From contig CAXBMQ010000004.1 of assembly GCA_963977005.1 (NCBI GenBank), forward strand, positions 186,001 through 250,000: a stretch of 64,000 bases of DNA. Reading direction: 5' to 3'. Below, in pieces: positions 1 through 7,981 of the stretch (its first letter is position 1; each line of letters begins with the position of its first letter). The DNA comes from CAXBCP01 sp963977005 (GTDB lineage: Bacteria > Pseudomonadota > Alphaproteobacteria > MPNO01 > UBA830). Both the position numbers and the translations under genes were made by a program. Below the pieces are notes generated by a model, which saw only the letters and a program-made list of their open reading frames with translations, did not search any database and was not told the DNA's origin.

Positions 1-897
1 ATCGGCGGCGGGCCTATCGGCAGCGAGCTTGCCCAGGCGCACCGGCGACTCGGCTGCCGGGTGACGATCCTCGAGATGTTTTCGGTACTGGGCAAGGACG
101 ATCCCGAGCTTGCCGAGGTCGTAAAGAACCGGATGAAGTCCGAGGGCGTCGTGATGCGCGAGGGTGTTGAAATCATTCGGGTCGAGCGTACCGATACAGG
201 TATCGTTGTGATTGTCGGGGAGGACGGCAGGGAGGAACGGATCGAAGGATCGGACCTGCTGGTATCCGCCGGGCGTGTGCCCAACCTCGAGGAGCTCGAC
301 CTCGAGGCCGCCGGTATCGATTACGACAAGCGCGGCGTTACGGTGGATGCCCGTCTGCGGACGACCAACAAGAAGGTTTTCGCCATTGGCGATGCCGCCG
401 GCGGATTCCAGTTTACCCACGTGGCCGGGTATCACGCGGGAATCGTGATCCGGAATGCGCTGTTCCGGCTGCCGGCAAAGGTCGATTATTCGGCACTGCC
501 CTGGGTTACCTATACCGACCCCGAACTGGCCCATGTCGGCATGACCGAGGACCAGGCCCGGGAAAAATACGGCGATATACGCGTGCTGCGGCATTCGTTT
601 GCCGAGAACGATCGCGCCCAGGCCGAGCGCGAAACCGATGGTATGGCCAAGATCGTTACAACGGCCAGGGGAAAGATCGTCGGCGCGTCGATTGTCGGTC
701 CTCATGCCGGCGAATTGCTCCAGAGCTGGATTCTGCCGATCCAGAAGAAGATGAAAATCGGGGCCGTGGCGGGGCTTATTATTCCCTATCCGACCCTGGG
801 CGAGGTGAACAAGCGTGCGGCCGGCAGCTATTACACGCCCAAGCTTTTCAGCGAGAAAACCAAGAAGATCGTCCGGTTCCTGCTCAAACTGGGTTGA
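1..897 (+). CDS. FAD/NAD-dependent disulfide reductase family protein (MerA/Lpd-like), 5' partial
   Basis: Partial gene: the reading frame is open from base 1 and ends at a TGA at 895-897, so the FAD-binding N-terminus and redox CxxxxC lie outside. The first codons give the NAD-binding glycine loop GGGPIGSELAQ. A GDAAGGFQFTHVA stretch follows (the second FAD contact of the family), then the dimerisation domain starting near PWVTYTDPELAHVGMT. This is the layout of class I pyridine nucleotide-disulfide oxidoreductases (lipoamide dehydrogenase, glutathione and mercuric reductase). Near the C-terminus the usual HAHPTxxE active-site segment reads IPYPTLGE, so the catalytic His position is not His. 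That argues against a normal E3 of a 2-oxoacid dehydrogenase complex. A MerA-like or uncharacterised reductase is more likely; the substrate is unknown. Confidence 0.85.
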   Translation: MGGGPIGSELAQAHRRLGCRVTILEMFSVLGKDDPELAEVVKNRMKSEGVVMREGVEIIRVERTDTGIVVIVGEDGREERIEGSDLLVSAGRVPNLEELDLEAAGIDYDKRGVTVDARLRTTNKKVFAIGDAAGGFQFTHVAGYHAGIVIRNALFRLPAKVDYSALPWVTYTDPELAHVGMTEDQAREKYGDIRVLRHSFAENDRAQAERETDGMAKIVTTARGKIVGASIVGPHAGELLQSWILPIQKKMKIGAVAGLIIPYPTLGEVNKRAAGSYYTPKLFSEKTKKIVRFLLKLG

Positions 898-1070
898 GGC
901 ACAGCCGCGCTTTCGGCCTTTTCGCGCTGCCGGAACGCCGCGCTCACGACTAGTTGAGAACAGGTGAGCATAGTGTGCGTTGTCTGGCGTCAGGAATCCC
1001 CATCTAATCTTCGGGACGGCGGAATTCCTCCGCAGTCCCAGATTTCCGCATCGTCATTGGGAGAGAATCC

Positions 1071-1316
1071 ATGATCAAGAAGACCATCACGACCCTCAGC
1101 GTTGTCGCCCTCGCCGCCGGCACTGCCGCCCTTCCCGCGGCCGCCGCCGGCATTTCCAGCGATACGCCGGTCCAGATCGCTGCCTGCGGTCCGTGCAAGG
1201 CGAAGAACCCGTGTGCCGCCAAAAACCCGTGCGCCGCGAAGAACCCCTGCGCGGCGAAGAATCCCTGCAAGGCAAAAAATCCCTGCAATCCCTGCGGTGC
1301 AAAAAAGAAAATGTAA
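1071..1316 (+). CDS. Small secreted Cys-rich repeat protein (NPCAAK repeats)
   Basis: 81 aa. A clear Sec signal peptide (MIKKTITTLSVVALAAGTAA...) probably ends near the AAAAG segment at residues 22-27. The mature part is about 55 aa, low complexity and strongly basic. It consists of five six-residue units of type (K/A)AKNPC, followed by NPC and the tail GAKKKM. There are eight cysteines, nearly all in GPC or NPC triplets, and no His, Trp or aromatic core. A purine-rich ribosome site (GGGAGAG) lies 6-12 bases upstream of the ATG. A hairpin terminator follows 35 bases after the stop, so the gene looks monocistronic. I do not recognise a named family. Regularly spaced Cys in an exported basic peptide suggests metal binding or a thiol buffer; a modified-peptide precursor is less likely because no maturation enzyme is adjacent. 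Confidence 0.8.
   Translation: MIKKTITTLSVVALAAGTAALPAAAAGISSDTPVQIAACGPCKAKNPCAAKNPCAAKNPCAAKNPCKAKNPCNPCGAKKKM
1197..1295 (+). repeat. 18-bp in-frame coding repeat (about 5.5 units)
   Basis: Five consecutive 18-base units (1197, 1215, 1233, 1251 and 1269 onward) each encode (K/A)AKNPC, followed by a half unit at 1287-1295 encoding NPC. The copies differ mainly at synonymous third positions (AAC/AAT, CCG/CCC, TGT/TGC). The repeat is therefore old and held at the protein level, not a recent slippage array. Confidence 0.9.
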
Positions 1317-1350
1317 GATCGTTTCCCTAACGCTGTTACGACATTATCGA

Positions 1351-1381
1351 CGCCCTCCCTCCGGGGAGGGCGTTTTCTTTT
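1351..1381 (+). terminator. Rho-independent terminator after the Cys-rich gene
   Basis: A perfect 9-bp stem, CGCCCTCCC (1351-1359) with GGGAGGGCG (1364-1372), around a TCCG tetraloop. It is followed by TTTTCTTTT at 1373-1381. It separates the small repeat-protein gene from the histidine kinase gene. Confidence 0.9.
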
Positions 1382-1452
1382 GTAAAAGGAGGCAGAGCAC
1401 CGCTGCATCATGGACGTAGAGCCTGCCCGGGAGCTTCGCTATAGTCCGACCC

Positions 1453-2919
1453 ATGGACGAAAAACCCAAACGCCTGCCGATGCTCCTGACAGGGCTGTCC
1501 GCGCGGCTGCTTTTGCTCACGGTTTTCTTCGTGATGCTGAGCGAGGTTTTTATCTATGCCCCGTCCATCGCCCGCTATCGCATCACCTATATGGAGGAAC
1601 GCATCGCGGCGGCCCATCTGGCGAGTCTCGCGCTCGAAGCGCCGACCGACAACCGGGTCAGCAGCGAATTGCTGGAAGAGTTGCTCAAAAGCGCGAAATC
1701 CTACGGCATCGTCCTGCGCAGACCCGATTCCAGGGCATTGATGCTGAGCCGCAATATGCCGCCGAAGGTACATGCGACCTACGATACCCGCGACAAGGAA
1801 TTCTTCGCGCTGATCGGCGAAGCGCTGTCAGTGATGTGGAGCCATGAGCGCCGCATGATCCGCATTGTCGGGCCGTCGCCGACAGGCCCGGATGTGATCG
1901 TCGAGACCGTCATCAACGAGTGGGTCCTGCGTGACATGATGCTCGATTATTCCGGCAGGATTCTTTTTCTCTCCATCGTGATTTCGCTGATGACGGCAAC
2001 CCTGGTTTTCCTCAGCCTGCAGTGGATGTTCGTTCGTCCGATTCTCGGGATTACCGACAGCATGGAAAAATTCCGGCGTGATCCGGACGATGCGCGCATG
2101 CTGATTCGCCCCGGCCGCCGGCGTGACGAGATCGGCAGGGCCCAGCGCGAACTCGCCCAGATGCAACGGCGTTTGCGGGATGCGCTCAAACAGCGCGCCC
2201 GTCTGGCGGCGCTCGGCACCGCGGTGACAAAGATCAATCACGACCTGCGCAATATCCTGGCGACGGCACAGCTTGTTTCCGACCATGTGTCGGAAAGCGC
2301 AGACCCCAACGTAAAGCGGATCGCACCGACGCTGTTGGGCGCGATCGACCGGGCCGTCGCCCTGTGCAGCCGGACCCTGACGTTTTCCAACGAGGGCACG
2401 CCTGCGCCCGAGTTGACGCATTTCGACCTTGCCCGACTGGTGAGCGACATCGCGACCGAGATTTCGGCCCGCGAAAACCAGAGTGGCATGATCGAGAACT
2501 CGGTGGCACGCGACCTGCATATTTTTGCCGACCGGGACCAGCTTTACCGGGTGTTATCCAATTTGGTGCTTAATGCCTTTCAGGCAGGGGCGACCAAGGT
2601 TGCGGTGACCGCCCAGGCCGATGCCGAGATGACCACGATCGAGGTTGCCGATAACGGTCCTGGCCTGCCGGCCGGGGTGCGTGAACACCTGTTCGAGCCG
2701 TTTCAGGGCTCGACCCGTGTCGGCGGAACCGGTCTCGGGCTTGCGATTGCGCGCGACCTGATGCGGGGTCATGGCGGGGATGCGGAACTTGCGCGGAGTG
2801 GCCCGGACGGCACGACATTCCTTCTCCGCCTGCCGGTCGAGGAGAAACGCGAGCGTGTGCGCTTCGGTCGTGCGCCCGGCACGGCGGAACCGGGACCGCC
2901 CGCGAATGCGGCGGAATAG
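1453..2919 (+). CDS. Orphan membrane sensor histidine kinase
   Basis: 488 aa. A transmembrane segment at about residues 14-36 and a second at about 165-190 enclose a periplasmic sensor region of about 125 residues with no recognisable domain. A HAMP-like linker with a basic helix (about 190-250) follows. The phospho-acceptor H-box is KINHDLRN with His263. The ATPase domain shows an N-box (NLVLNAFQAG, about 370), G1 (DNGPGLP, about 400), an F-box (LFEPF) and G2 (GGTGLGLAIA, about 425). The HDLRN H-box is of the HDLRNIL type seen in some alphaproteobacterial kinases. No response regulator gene lies on either side, so the partner must be elsewhere. The signal is unknown. The gene starts 72 bases after a terminator and is probably transcribed alone. 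Confidence 0.9.
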   Translation: MDEKPKRLPMLLTGLSARLLLLTVFFVMLSEVFIYAPSIARYRITYMEERIAAAHLASLALEAPTDNRVSSELLEELLKSAKSYGIVLRRPDSRALMLSRNMPPKVHATYDTRDKEFFALIGEALSVMWSHERRMIRIVGPSPTGPDVIVETVINEWVLRDMMLDYSGRILFLSIVISLMTATLVFLSLQWMFVRPILGITDSMEKFRRDPDDARMLIRPGRRRDEIGRAQRELAQMQRRLRDALKQRARLAALGTAVTKINHDLRNILATAQLVSDHVSESADPNVKRIAPTLLGAIDRAVALCSRTLTFSNEGTPAPELTHFDLARLVSDIATEISARENQSGMIENSVARDLHIFADRDQLYRVLSNLVLNAFQAGATKVAVTAQADAEMTTIEVADNGPGLPAGVREHLFEPFQGSTRVGGTGLGLAIARDLMRGHGGDAELARSGPDGTTFLLRLPVEEKRERVRFGRAPGTAEPGPPANAAE

Positions 2920-3000
2920 CGCGTTGCGAAGAAACCCGGGAGCGTTTATTCATTACGGTATACGGATGCGCAGACCAACAGATTGACGACGGAACAGGCT

Positions 3001-3189
3001 ATGAACAATTTTTCGAACTGGATTCTCGGCTTCGCAACGATTGTAATGGGGATCGGCGGCCTTTTCGTCGCGGCCCGTGCCGGGGTCGGACTAGGCTATT
3101 ACGGAGGCCTTGCCATTTTCGTCTTCGCCGTGCTGTTCGTTTTTTATCTTATCCGCACCACGCTGGACCACGAAGAGCAGCACCACTAG
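3001..3189 (+). CDS. Small two-helix membrane protein
   Basis: 62 aa from the ATG at 3001. An in-frame TTG at 2983 would add six residues but is less attractive. Two hydrophobic segments (about residues 8-28 and 34-54) are separated by a short Gly-rich turn, and the tail is acidic and His-rich (LDHEEQHH). It lies 81 bases downstream of the kinase and converges with the MFS gene. The function is unknown. The hydrophobic pattern and neat fit between genes support a real gene, but the ribosome site is weak. Confidence 0.55.
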   Translation: MNNFSNWILGFATIVMGIGGLFVAARAGVGLGYYGGLAIFVFAVLFVFYLIRTTLDHEEQHH

Positions 3190-3201
3190 GCACCTTTCTG
3201 C

Positions 3202-4332
3202 CTATTGGGCGCGCGGAAGACGGGCCAGCCAGATGGCGGCGGCCCCGCCGGCGGCGGACAACCCGATCATCGCGTAGAACGCTCCCCCGGCGAGACTCTC
3301 GTATAACCCGCCTGCCACAAGCATGGTCAGGCCCATAACAAGCCCTATGGCGAAGCCCGAATACAGGCTCTGCGCGGATGCCGACATGTGTTCCGGTATC
3401 GTTTGCAGCATATGGTGCATGGCGGCCAGATGGGCCGCGCCGAACGTAAGGCCATGGAGCCACTGGGTCGCGAAAAGCATGGCGATATCTGTTGTGTTCG
3501 CCAGGATCATCCAGCGGACCAGGCCGGCAACCGCCGCTATATACATCAGCCGGATCGGGCTGATGCGGGCGAGCACAGCACCCGAAAATGCGAACAGGAT
3601 TATTTCGGCGATCACGCCCTCGGCCCATAACGCGCCGATCACATCGTCCGGCAGACCCGCCGCACGCCAGTGAATCGTGCCGAACACGTATAATACGGCG
3701 TGGCTCGACTGCAGCAGGCTGACCGCGGCGATGAACACCAGAAACGGTTTCTGGCGCAGCAGGACGAAGGCCGGAAAGCGCACTGCGGGCCGGTCGCGCG
3801 CCGGACGTTCGGGCAGCCCGAACCCTGCAATGAAAGCAGCGACCATGGCGGCCACGATCATCCACAAAATTGCCGCGTCGCCCGACCGCTCCACCACCCA
3901 GCCCCCGGCATAGGCGGCCAGAATAAACGTGATCGAACCCCACAGCCGCACCCGTCCGTAATCGAACCCGTGTTCGACCGAGGCGCGCGATGCGAGATTC
4001 TCGCCCAGCGGGATCAGCGCCATGAACATCGCGCTTGCCAGCACGTTGACCGCGAACAACGCCCAGAACCCGTCTGCGATGCCGAACAGCGCATAGGTGA
4101 TCACGCCGCCGCCGGCGGAAATCATAATAATTTTCTTATGGGCACCCGACCGGTCGGCGAAATGGGCAATAAGCGGGTTGGCAAATGCCCGGATCCACAC
4201 GCCGACCGACAGGATCAGGCTGATTTCCGCGGCGTCGAGACCGCGGTATTTCAGCCATGCCGGCCAAAACGGCAGATGAATGCCGACCGCGAGGAAGATC
4301 GCCGCGTAATAAAAGGAAAACCGGACTGCCAT
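3202..4332 (-). CDS. MFS transporter, HcaT/3-phenylpropionate permease-like
   Basis: 376 aa with about 12 hydrophobic segments. The N-terminus (SFYYAAIFLAVGIHLPFWPAWL) and the loop HFADRSGAHKK between TM2 and TM3 match the MFS_1_like group that includes HcaT, a 3-phenylpropionate/H+ symporter, and LacY-related permeases. The gene lies downstream of, and on the same strand as, the two ring-hydroxylating dioxygenase subunits, with a gap of about 90 bases. The simplest reading is uptake of an aromatic acid substrate for that dioxygenase. The substrate is inferred from context only. Confidence 0.75.
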   Translation of the reverse strand: MAVRFSFYYAAIFLAVGIHLPFWPAWLKYRGLDAAEISLILSVGVWIRAFANPLIAHFADRSGAHKKIIMISAGGGVITYALFGIADGFWALFAVNVLASAMFMALIPLGENLASRASVEHGFDYGRVRLWGSITFILAAYAGGWVVERSGDAAILWMIVAAMVAAFIAGFGLPERPARDRPAVRFPAFVLLRQKPFLVFIAAVSLLQSSHAVLYVFGTIHWRAAGLPDDVIGALWAEGVIAEIILFAFSGAVLARISPIRLMYIAAVAGLVRWMILANTTDIAMLFATQWLHGLTFGAAHLAAMHHMLQTIPEHMSASAQSLYSGFAIGLVMGLTMLVAGGLYESLAGGAFYAMIGLSAAGGAAAIWLARLPRAQ

Positions 4333-4425
4333 GATTGTGGAAACGTACTAGCACGTTTCGCGACGGAGAAGGGGGAGACAGCTTTGGTTTGTCAACGGCG
4401 TGTGTTTGCTGTGTGCCGGGCGCCC

Positions 4426-4914
4426 CTACATCGGCGCGGCAAACCGCAGATGTCCGCTTTCCTGATCGCAGTTCAGCAGATCGACCCGTTTTGCCGCGAT
4501 CCGGAAGCTTTCATCGTGGGCGCGCAGGTCCCATGTGACCCGGCTGGAAAACCAGCGTTGTTCCTCGCGACGGTATTCGACGAAGGCGAGATAGGCGGTC
4601 GCGGTGACCCGGTCGCCGGTATCGCCGGAGATCTGCACGTTGGACAGATGCCGGTTGGTGCGCGCCGGCGGCCATTCGAGCGGCGACAGGTCGTTCTTCA
4701 ACCGGTCGATCCGCATCCGCAGCAGGGTCTTGTCTTCGAAGAACAGGGATACGTGGTCGGTCGCGCTTTGCTGTCCCCATTCATAGGGCATCCAGTATTC
4801 GGAATCGTCGGTGTAAAGGGCAAGCCAGTCGTCCCAGCGCCGTTCGTCCATAAGCTGCGCTTCTTGGAACAAAAACTGCTGCACCTGGTGCCAGCGTTCG
4901 ATGGATGATGCCAT
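4426..4914 (-). CDS. Ring-hydroxylating dioxygenase beta subunit
   Basis: 162 aa, the usual size for the small (beta) subunit of aromatic-ring-hydroxylating dioxygenases, an NTF2/SnoaL-like cone. Family features include the N-terminal QVQQFLFQEAQLMDERRW-type helix, LYTDDSEYWMP, and the late segment FSSRVTWDLR. The ATG at 4912-4914 begins one base after the stop of the alpha subunit gene (4916-4918), which indicates translational coupling. Longer in-frame extensions upstream only cover the alpha gene. The beta subunit is structural and tunes substrate pocket packing; alone it has no catalytic centre. Confidence 0.88.
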   Translation of the reverse strand: MASSIERWHQVQQFLFQEAQLMDERRWDDWLALYTDDSEYWMPYEWGQQSATDHVSLFFEDKTLLRMRIDRLKNDLSPLEWPPARTNRHLSNVQISGDTGDRVTATAYLAFVEYRREEQRWFSSRVTWDLRAHDESFRIAAKRVDLLNCDQESGHLRFAAPM

Positions 4915-4915
4915 T

Positions 4916-6265
4916 TCAGGCGTCCGCCATGTCGTGAGCTGCCGTGAATTCGGCCGCCATGTATTCTGCCCATGCGCGGTGCTGATTGCGCATGGCGACC
5001 TCGTTCGTACCCGCACCCCCGGTGCTGCCGTCGAGTGCGCGTTCCTGGTCGATCCCGCGCGACCAGTCGAGCCATTCCGATGTGCCGAACGCCAGCGCTT
5101 CCTGGATACGCTCGAAAACCTCGTGGTCGTCGCTGGTAACGATGGATGACGGCGAATTGTTCGCGTTCACCATGCGCACCGATGCTTCGAACATGCGTTC
5201 CGGCGCGCCGCCGCGTCGAAAGATGTAGCCGTGCTGTTCGGTGCAGTCCGCGGCGGATGGATGCAGAATGCGGATCTGCGCCAGCCGTGAATTCACGAAC
5301 AGGTTCGGATATACGATGGTGTTGTGCCGGTTGAACGCGAGAATTTCTTCTGTCCGTTCCTCGCCACGAGCGGCGATCATCGTGTCGCGATAGGCGGCCT
5401 GCAGCGCCCGCCAGCCGTTTTCGTCCATCACCGCCTTTTCGGCGTCTTCGTCGATGGACTTGGTCAGGAAGCCGCCCATCCAGCAATGGCCGCGTGGCAG
5501 GGCGGCGACGTGCAACTCGTCCCACTCGTTGAAGCTGAGCCCATTGGCCTTGACGGTGTCCCACTCGATGGACGGCTCGCGCCCGCCGTGATCGACGCGA
5601 TCTGCTGCATCCACTGCGCTATGATGCAGGATGAGCGGGTGGAGCAGGTCGATGGAATTCTCTATCTGCAATTTCCAGTTGCCGCGATAGCGTTGCACCG
5701 TGGTACCGCCCGCCATTTCCACCGTCCCGTCGGGGGACCGGTCGACGAAATTATCGAATGCGGCGCGTACGTCGGGCCCGAGATAAGTCTGCAGATCGTC
5801 GCCATCGGCGGCATGACTGCCGAAAATAAATCCCCGGTAGCTGTCGACCCGGGCGACCGGTTCGAGCGCGAGCGCATCGGCGCGTTCATCGAACCCGGCG
5901 TCGTAACCCTTGCGCAGTGGTACCGATTTCAGCGAGCCGTCGGTGCGAAATGTCCAGGCGTGGTAGGGACATTCGAAATGTTCCGTATTGCCCGACTTTT
6001 TCGGGCAGACCTCGGCGCCGCGATGGGTGCAACGGTTGTGAAAAGCGTATATCCGCCCGTCTTCGTGCCGGGCCACGATGATGCGGTCGCGGCCCATGCG
6101 CGTCGTGAAGAAGTCGCCCGGTTTCTTGAGCTGGCTCTCGTGCCCCAGCCACAGCCAGGCCCGGCCGAAGATGCGTTTCATTTCCTCTTCGAAGATTTCG
6201 GGGTCGGTATACAGCCGCCGGCTGACCCGCCCGCGCCCGACAAGCTCGCTCAGATTTTCCGACAT
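4916..6265 (-). CDS. Rieske ring-hydroxylating dioxygenase alpha subunit
   Basis: 449 aa from the ATG at 6265, chosen over an in-frame ATG at 6307 because an AAGGA site precedes it by about 7 bases. The Rieske [2Fe-2S] ligands are C79-x-H81 and C99-x2-H102 (CTHRGAEVCP... ECPYHAW). The C-terminal catalytic domain has the mononuclear iron segment ENSIDLLHPLILHH (D206, H209, H214), with a late Asp-rich segment (TSDDHEVF) that probably supplies the third ligand. With the beta subunit next to it this is a complete terminal oxygenase, but no ferredoxin or ferredoxin reductase gene is adjacent. The substrate is unknown; the benzoate, phthalate or salicylate families are plausible. It is transcribed divergently from the isochorismatase-like gene. 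Confidence 0.92.
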   Translation of the reverse strand: MSENLSELVGRGRVSRRLYTDPEIFEEEMKRIFGRAWLWLGHESQLKKPGDFFTTRMGRDRIIVARHEDGRIYAFHNRCTHRGAEVCPKKSGNTEHFECPYHAWTFRTDGSLKSVPLRKGYDAGFDERADALALEPVARVDSYRGFIFGSHAADGDDLQTYLGPDVRAAFDNFVDRSPDGTVEMAGGTTVQRYRGNWKLQIENSIDLLHPLILHHSAVDAADRVDHGGREPSIEWDTVKANGLSFNEWDELHVAALPRGHCWMGGFLTKSIDEDAEKAVMDENGWRALQAAYRDTMIAARGEERTEEILAFNRHNTIVYPNLFVNSRLAQIRILHPSAADCTEQHGYIFRRGGAPERMFEASVRMVNANNSPSSIVTSDDHEVFERIQEALAFGTSEWLDWSRGIDQERALDGSTGGAGTNEVAMRNQHRAWAEYMAAEFTAAHDMADA

Positions 6266-6386
6266 TCGTTGTTCCTTTTCCGGCGCCCTTGAATCGTTTT
6301 CGACCATAACTATAGCCGCAGGGTGGCGGGTATTCCCAGTGCGGTGCGGGTGTTACCATCAAGGCAAAGCAGAGGAGGGCCGGAAA

Positions 6387-7091
6387 ATGCACAACGTCTC
6401 TATCCGCCAGCATATTGTCGACCGTGTGGTCGCACGCCGCGGCGACATCCACTGGTTTACCGAGCTCGAGCCGCAGAAATCGGCGCTGGTCATCGTCGAC
6501 ATGCAGAACACGTTCTGTATGCCCGGTGCTCCCGGCGAGGTGCCGACGGCGCGCGATATCGTGCCCGCCATCAACGATCTGGCGGCCCGGCTGCGCGATC
6601 TCGGTGTGCCGGTTATCTGGGTACTGCATACCAACACGCTGAACGGCGGGTACAGCGACTGGGAAGTATTCTTCAACCATGTCGTCCGCAATCCCGATAT
6701 ACGCCAGCGCATGGTCGAGAGCCTGTCGCCGGAAACCCAGAAGGTGTGGGACGACCTGATCGTCGAGGACGGGGATATCACGATTATCAAAAACCGCTAC
6801 AGCGCGCTCGCCCATGGTTCGTCGACGCTTGAGCGCGTGCTGCGTAATCGTGGTATCGACACCGTGCTGGTCGGCGGCACCAAGACCAATGTGTGCTGCG
6901 ATTCCACGGCGCGCGACGCGATGATGCTCGATTTCAAGGCGGTGATGGTGTCCGATTGCTGCGCGGCATCGTCGGATGACGAACACCTGGCGTCGCTCGA
7001 GACATTTATCCAGCAGTTCGGCGATGTGATGACGGCGGACGAGGTGATGGACCGCATGATCCGGCGCAACGACGCGGCGGCGGCCGAGTAA
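6387..7091 (+). CDS. Isochorismatase-family cysteine hydrolase
   Basis: 234 aa from the ATG at 6387, preceded by GAGGAGGGC about 9 bases upstream. The catalytic triad of the family is visible: Asp38 in VIVDMQNTF, Lys135 in IIKNRYSA, and Cys170 in TNVCCDSTARDAM. The cis-peptide region GGTKTNV is intact. Members hydrolyse isochorismate, nicotinamide, N-carbamoyl compounds, biuret or ureidoacrylate. The approximately 30-residue N-terminal extension before the core (RGDIHWFTELEPQK) is common in the amidohydrolase-like members. It heads a plus-strand catabolic run and is divergent from the dioxygenase genes. The specific substrate cannot be read from sequence. Confidence 0.9.
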   Translation: MHNVSIRQHIVDRVVARRGDIHWFTELEPQKSALVIVDMQNTFCMPGAPGEVPTARDIVPAINDLAARLRDLGVPVIWVLHTNTLNGGYSDWEVFFNHVVRNPDIRQRMVESLSPETQKVWDDLIVEDGDITIIKNRYSALAHGSSTLERVLRNRGIDTVLVGGTKTNVCCDSTARDAMMLDFKAVMVSDCCAASSDDEHLASLETFIQQFGDVMTADEVMDRMIRRNDAAAAE

Positions 7092-7100
7092 GCCGCCCAC

Positions 7101-7889
7101 ATGATCAAGCTCTATCACGGCACGACGTCGGTCTGTGCCATCAAGGTGCGGCTTGTCCTGGCGGAGAAGGGACTCGACTGGGAAGGCGAAATTCTGAACC
7201 TGCAGCAGGGCGACCAGCATAGGCCCGAATACCTCAAGCTCAATCCCAACGGGGTAATTCCGACGCTGGTGCATGACGGCAATGTCATCATCGAATCCTC
7301 GATTATTCTCGGTTACCTGGACGAGGCATTCCCCGATCCGCCCCTGATGCCGGCCGATCCCGCGCTGCGCGCCCGCGCCCGGCTGTGGATGAAACGGGTG
7401 GACGATGTTCTCCACGCCGCGATCGGGGTCGTTACCTTTGCCACGGCCAATCGCAAGGTGCTCATTCGAAAATCGTCCGAAGAACTCGCGGCCCATTTTG
7501 CCCGCATTCCCGATCCGGCCTATCGCGAGCGCCAGCGTCAATCGGTCGAGATGGGGCTTGCGGCACCGCTGGTCGAGAACGCGATCCGCGAGTACGACAA
7601 GGCGGCGGCGCAGATGGAAGCCAATCTTGCCGGCGGCGAATTCCTTGCCGGCGATTCCTGGTCGCTCGCCGACGCGGCGCTCACACCCTATATCAACCGG
7701 GCCGAAATGCTGGGCATGGAAGGGTTGTGGGCGAACCGGCCCAATATCGCCCGCTGGTTCGCCGCCATGAAGGCGCGTCCGACTTACGGGCCTTGTATCG
7801 AAGACGTGCTCAGCGATGCCGACCGCGACCGTTTCGACGTGCCGCGCGACGAGACAGATGCGAAATTGCAGGAAATTCTCGCCGCATGA
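7101..7889 (+). CDS. Glutathione S-transferase family protein
   Basis: 262 aa, starting 9 bases after the isochorismatase-like gene and so probably in the same operon. The N-terminal thioredoxin-fold domain has LYHGTTSVCAIKVRLVLAEK, the cis-Pro loop LNPNGVIPTLVHDG, and the glutathione gamma-glutamyl site ESSIILGYLDEAF. The C-terminal all-helical domain includes the N-capping motif region SLADAALTPYI. In catabolic clusters such GSTs act as isomerases, dehalogenases or ring-cleavage product processors. Which of these applies is unknown. Confidence 0.88.
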   Translation: MIKLYHGTTSVCAIKVRLVLAEKGLDWEGEILNLQQGDQHRPEYLKLNPNGVIPTLVHDGNVIIESSIILGYLDEAFPDPPLMPADPALRARARLWMKRVDDVLHAAIGVVTFATANRKVLIRKSSEELAAHFARIPDPAYRERQRQSVEMGLAAPLVENAIREYDKAAAQMEANLAGGEFLAGDSWSLADAALTPYINRAEMLGMEGLWANRPNIARWFAAMKARPTYGPCIEDVLSDADRDRFDVPRDETDAKLQEILAA

Positions 7890-7981
7890 TTTGCTTCGTG
7901 CCGGGCGGTGGCTATGCCGTCCGGTCCGTGCTATCGAAAACCGATAAACAAACGCTCAAACACAAGGGATGAGGGACAACC

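Noticed and set aside
1004..1411. Minus-strand frame with repeated QGFFA-like units
   Set aside because: It is the antisense reading of the NPC repeat gene; the repeat pattern follows from the coding repeat on the plus strand, which has a signal peptide and terminator.
5886..7541. 551-codon minus-strand open frame
   Set aside because: It overlaps the well-supported isochorismatase-like, GST and dioxygenase genes in the wrong frame and has no coherent domain.
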